From NCBI GenBank assembly GCA_025349905.2, contig MU624838.1, positions 1 to 19,082 of the forward strand: DNA of 19,082 bases, in the 5' to 3' direction. The stretch comes from Blastocladiella britannica. Taxonomy: Eukaryota > Blastocladiomycota > Blastocladiomycetes > Blastocladiales > Blastocladiaceae. A program made the position numbers and the translations under genes. This document shows, piece after piece, positions 17,595 to 19,082 of this stretch. Every line of letters begins with the position of its first letter. Positions within the stretch are counted from its first letter, which is position 1. Under the pieces are notes generated by a model. It was not told the DNA's origin. It saw only the letters and a program-made list of their open reading frames with translations, and ran no database searches.

Positions 17595-18572
17595 ATTTAT
17601 ACTGCAAGAGAGCAAGTATTGGCGAGGAGGCGAGAAATGTGGGCAAAATGCAGCAATGAGAATGAAGCGATCCAAAGGAGAGCAAGCGACTCGATACCAT
17701 AAAGAATCAATAAAAATTGGGTGAGGAGCCTCAAGTCAAGCGAAAGGGAAAGAGGGCGAGCGGATCCTCTTTTTACAGCCACGGCAATAGGGAAATAACG
17801 AACCATGGGAACGGTCCTCTAATTTTTTCACGCCTCCCGCGGTCATTTTTCTCATACTTTCCGCAGTCGCTCATCATGTCAAAGCTTGGGAATCAACAAG
17901 CTTGGAAATGTCACGCGAGGGTGGCGCGTCCACTTGCCGTTCGCGTCAACACTTTCCGACCGTCCCCTGGGAACTCATTGCGGGACGACCTTGAACTCGC
18001 GCAGTTAGTCTAAATGGTTAGAAAGCTCCACTCAAATCTAATACAATAGTGGAAGAAAAACACATTATATTGATCGCCAGACACGGACACACACACAGAG
18101 CGCGATCAGAATACGATGCTATTCATTGAAAATAGGCCGGTAACGTTAACGTCAACTTGGTCCTGACAAACCTCGCTATTTCCGCCAATATACCGCCGGA
18201 AAGGGCGGAAACTTGGGTCAAATCGAAGGATCGGGCAGGAAAAGACGCTCATTTGACCATTCCAGAGATTTTTTTTCGCTGGCTTTTTTTTTTGCTTTTG
18301 CTTTTGTTTTGCGCCCCTCAAAGCCAAAGCCAAAGCCAACAAGGTCAATGCGGCCTCCCTCATAGCAGAAGGTTGAAACGCACCCGCCGGCGGCAAAGAC
18401 AAGCGGCCAGGCCCATGCGGCGGTTGAGCGGCCGAGGATGGTGCAGGGTGAGCTGGGGACGTTGCGGGGTGGGCTAAGGACGCTGCAGGAGGGCTCTGGT
18501 GGCTGTGCGCCAAGTCCCTTCCATGCTTGTCACAGGCTCTCTTTGCTGCAACAACAAACATCAAACATCAAC
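17595..18572. other. About 1 kb with no supported gene; inverted repeats present
   Basis: Short open frames exist on both strands but none has recognisable content, plausible length or codon character. Visible structure includes an 8-bp inverted repeat TTTCCGCC / GGCGGAAA (18179-18186 and 18204-18211) and a T-rich (CTTTTG)n tract (18282-18311) followed by (CAAAGC)n (18319-18338), which could pair imperfectly. A duplicated AAGCTTGG lies near 17882 and 17899. The right part probably contains the promoter and leader of the ankyrin-like gene. Confidence 0.45.
18279..18341. repeat. T-rich and CAAAGC tandem tracts with potential hairpin pairing
   Basis: The + strand runs from a T-rich block with GCTTTTG units into a short GC-rich turn (GCGCCCCT) and then three CAAAGC-type units. 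The second block is an imperfect reverse complement of the first, so a stem-loop is possible. It could equally be two unrelated simple repeats. Confidence 0.4.
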
Positions 18573-19082
18573 ATGACAATCAGCCCGCCTCACGCCAAAC
18601 TCAACGTCCACGTCATCAACCGCATCCTGGTCCATGCTGTACTCGAGGACACGAAGGACCACTGTCCACCGCCTGCGCACAAACCATTGACCAAAGAATC
18701 GCTGGCAGCTGCCCAGGCACAATGTCGCTGGTTGGCTCAGTATACCCGCGTAATGCTGCGTGACGACGTGCCGGACGTGGTCATGACTATTTTCCGTTGT
18801 GCATGGTTCCTGTCGCCTGATAGGGCGAGCGAGCTGGGGTGGATTGAGGCGCTGCTGATGCAGCACTCCCTTAAGTTGCCATTCACGTACTCGGATTGGG
18901 CCATGGACTGGGCCAGCATGAATGGCCATGTCGACGTACTCGACTGGTGGTGCAGCTCTGGCCTCGAGCTCAAGTACTCATGCTGTACCATGGACTTTGC
19001 CAGCAAGGAAGGCCAGGTCAATGTGCTGGAGTGGTGGCGCAATTCTGGCCTTGAGCTCAAGTACTGGAATAGTGCCATGAAC
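18573..19082 (+). CDS. Ankyrin-like (WW-rich 29-residue) repeat protein, 5' part
   Basis: An uninterrupted frame starts at ATG 18573 and is still open at the window edge (170 codons, partial). The first about 110 residues form a non-repeat N-terminal domain (NVHVINRILVHAVLEDTKDH, then AQCRWLAQYTRVMLRDDVP). From residue 111 there are two complete 29-residue repeats, 18903-18989 and 18990-19076, with the pattern MDxASxxGxVxVLxWWxxSGLELKY; a third begins at 19077. The G-H-V-D-V-L core is the ankyrin helix signature (GHxDVVxxLL), but the repeat is shorter than the usual 33 residues, as in the ankyrin-like families of amoebae and their giant viruses. Such repeats usually mediate protein binding. 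I recall large families of this type in blastocladiomycete fungi, so a paralogue cluster may continue to the right. The start is the first ATG, and no upstream in-frame coding is seen. Confidence 0.82.
   Translation, partial: MTISPPHAKLNVHVINRILVHAVLEDTKDHCPPPAHKPLTKESLAAAQAQCRWLAQYTRVMLRDDVPDVVMTIFRCAWFLSPDRASELGWIEALLMQHSLKLPFTYSDWAMDWASMNGHVDVLDWWCSSGLELKYSCCTMDFASKEGQVNVLEWWRNSGLELKYWNSAMN
18903..19076 (+). repeat. Two tandem 87-bp units encoding ankyrin-like repeats
   Basis: Units 18903-18989 and 18990-19076 are the same length without gaps and agree at about three quarters of positions by hand count. The strongest identity covers the codons for TGGTGG and GAGCTCAAGTAC. This points to duplication by unequal crossing-over followed by divergence, with the WW and LELKY positions constrained. 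Confidence 0.85.

Noticed and set aside
18007..18060. Possible tRNA: TAGTCTAAATGG fits the A-box consensus and is followed by GTTAGAA
   Set aside because: No B-box (GGTTCRANNCC) follows within tRNA distance, the anticodon arm has no T33 in register, and the acceptor stem does not pair.
18737..19078. Minus-strand open frame with repeated sequence
   Set aside because: It mirrors the 87-bp ankyrin-like repeats on the + strand, where the frame matches a known repeat pattern.
1..19082. CRISPR arrays, insertion sequences, rRNA or prophage
   Set aside because: No regularly spaced direct repeats, transposase-like frames or rRNA-like segments seen. The intron-rich genes show this is a eukaryotic nuclear region.

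Overview
The window is nuclear DNA of a eukaryote and most likely comes from an early-diverging zoosporic fungus, with Blastocladiomycota (Allomyces/Catenaria type) as the best guess. Three things suggest this: GC-rich coding sequence broken by short AT-rich GT-AG introns (about 53-115 nt, one of 318 nt); a fungal/opisthokont set of housekeeping genes (TIM50, RPC25, SMD3); and, at the right edge, a WW-rich ankyrin-like repeat family of a kind I associate with blastoclad genomes. The phylum is inferred from style and gene content, not proven.

Layout, left to right. (1) 1-372 is an upstream region. (2) 373-5792 (+) is an eight-exon gene for a 1,566-residue class I cyclic-nucleotide phosphodiesterase with a long disordered N-terminus, about six transmembrane helices, a coiled coil and a complete C-terminal catalytic domain. 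(3) TIM50 lies at 7425-5929 (-), convergent with the PDE gene, followed head-to-tail by RPC25, the RNA polymerase III subunit, at 8341-7486 (-). (4) SMD3 (8429-8912, +) is divergent from RPC25 across only 87 bp that holds a perfect 9-bp inverted repeat. (5) 9012-10632 (+) is a DUF1295 / steroid-5-alpha-reductase-like membrane protein. (6) 12154-10741 (-) is an AAGAB/p34-like adaptin-assembly chaperone, divergent from (7) a TBC-TLDc protein of the TBC1D24/Skywalker type at 12331-14285 (+). (8) 15967-14345 (-) is an uncharacterised protein with an atypical C1-like zinc finger. (9) 17594-16214 (-) is a poorly resolved, probably multi-exon gene with a signal-peptide-like start and an acidic C-terminus. 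(10) About 1 kb without a supported gene follows. (11) 18573 to the window edge (+) is the start of an ankyrin-like repeat protein.

No operon-like functional linkage is expected. The genes are tightly packed (about 60-250 bp between most neighbours) and often divergent or convergent. Two themes recur: RNA metabolism (RPC25 and SMD3 share a promoter) and membrane traffic (the AAGAB-like and TBC1D24-like genes share a promoter). The most notable protein is the membrane-anchored phosphodiesterase, whose architecture of membrane module, coiled coil and PDE recalls protist membrane PDEs and rhodopsin-PDE rather than the soluble PDEs of yeasts and moulds.

Exon boundaries were worked out by hand from reading frame, GT-AG signals and remembered family conservation. 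No alignment or expression data were available.
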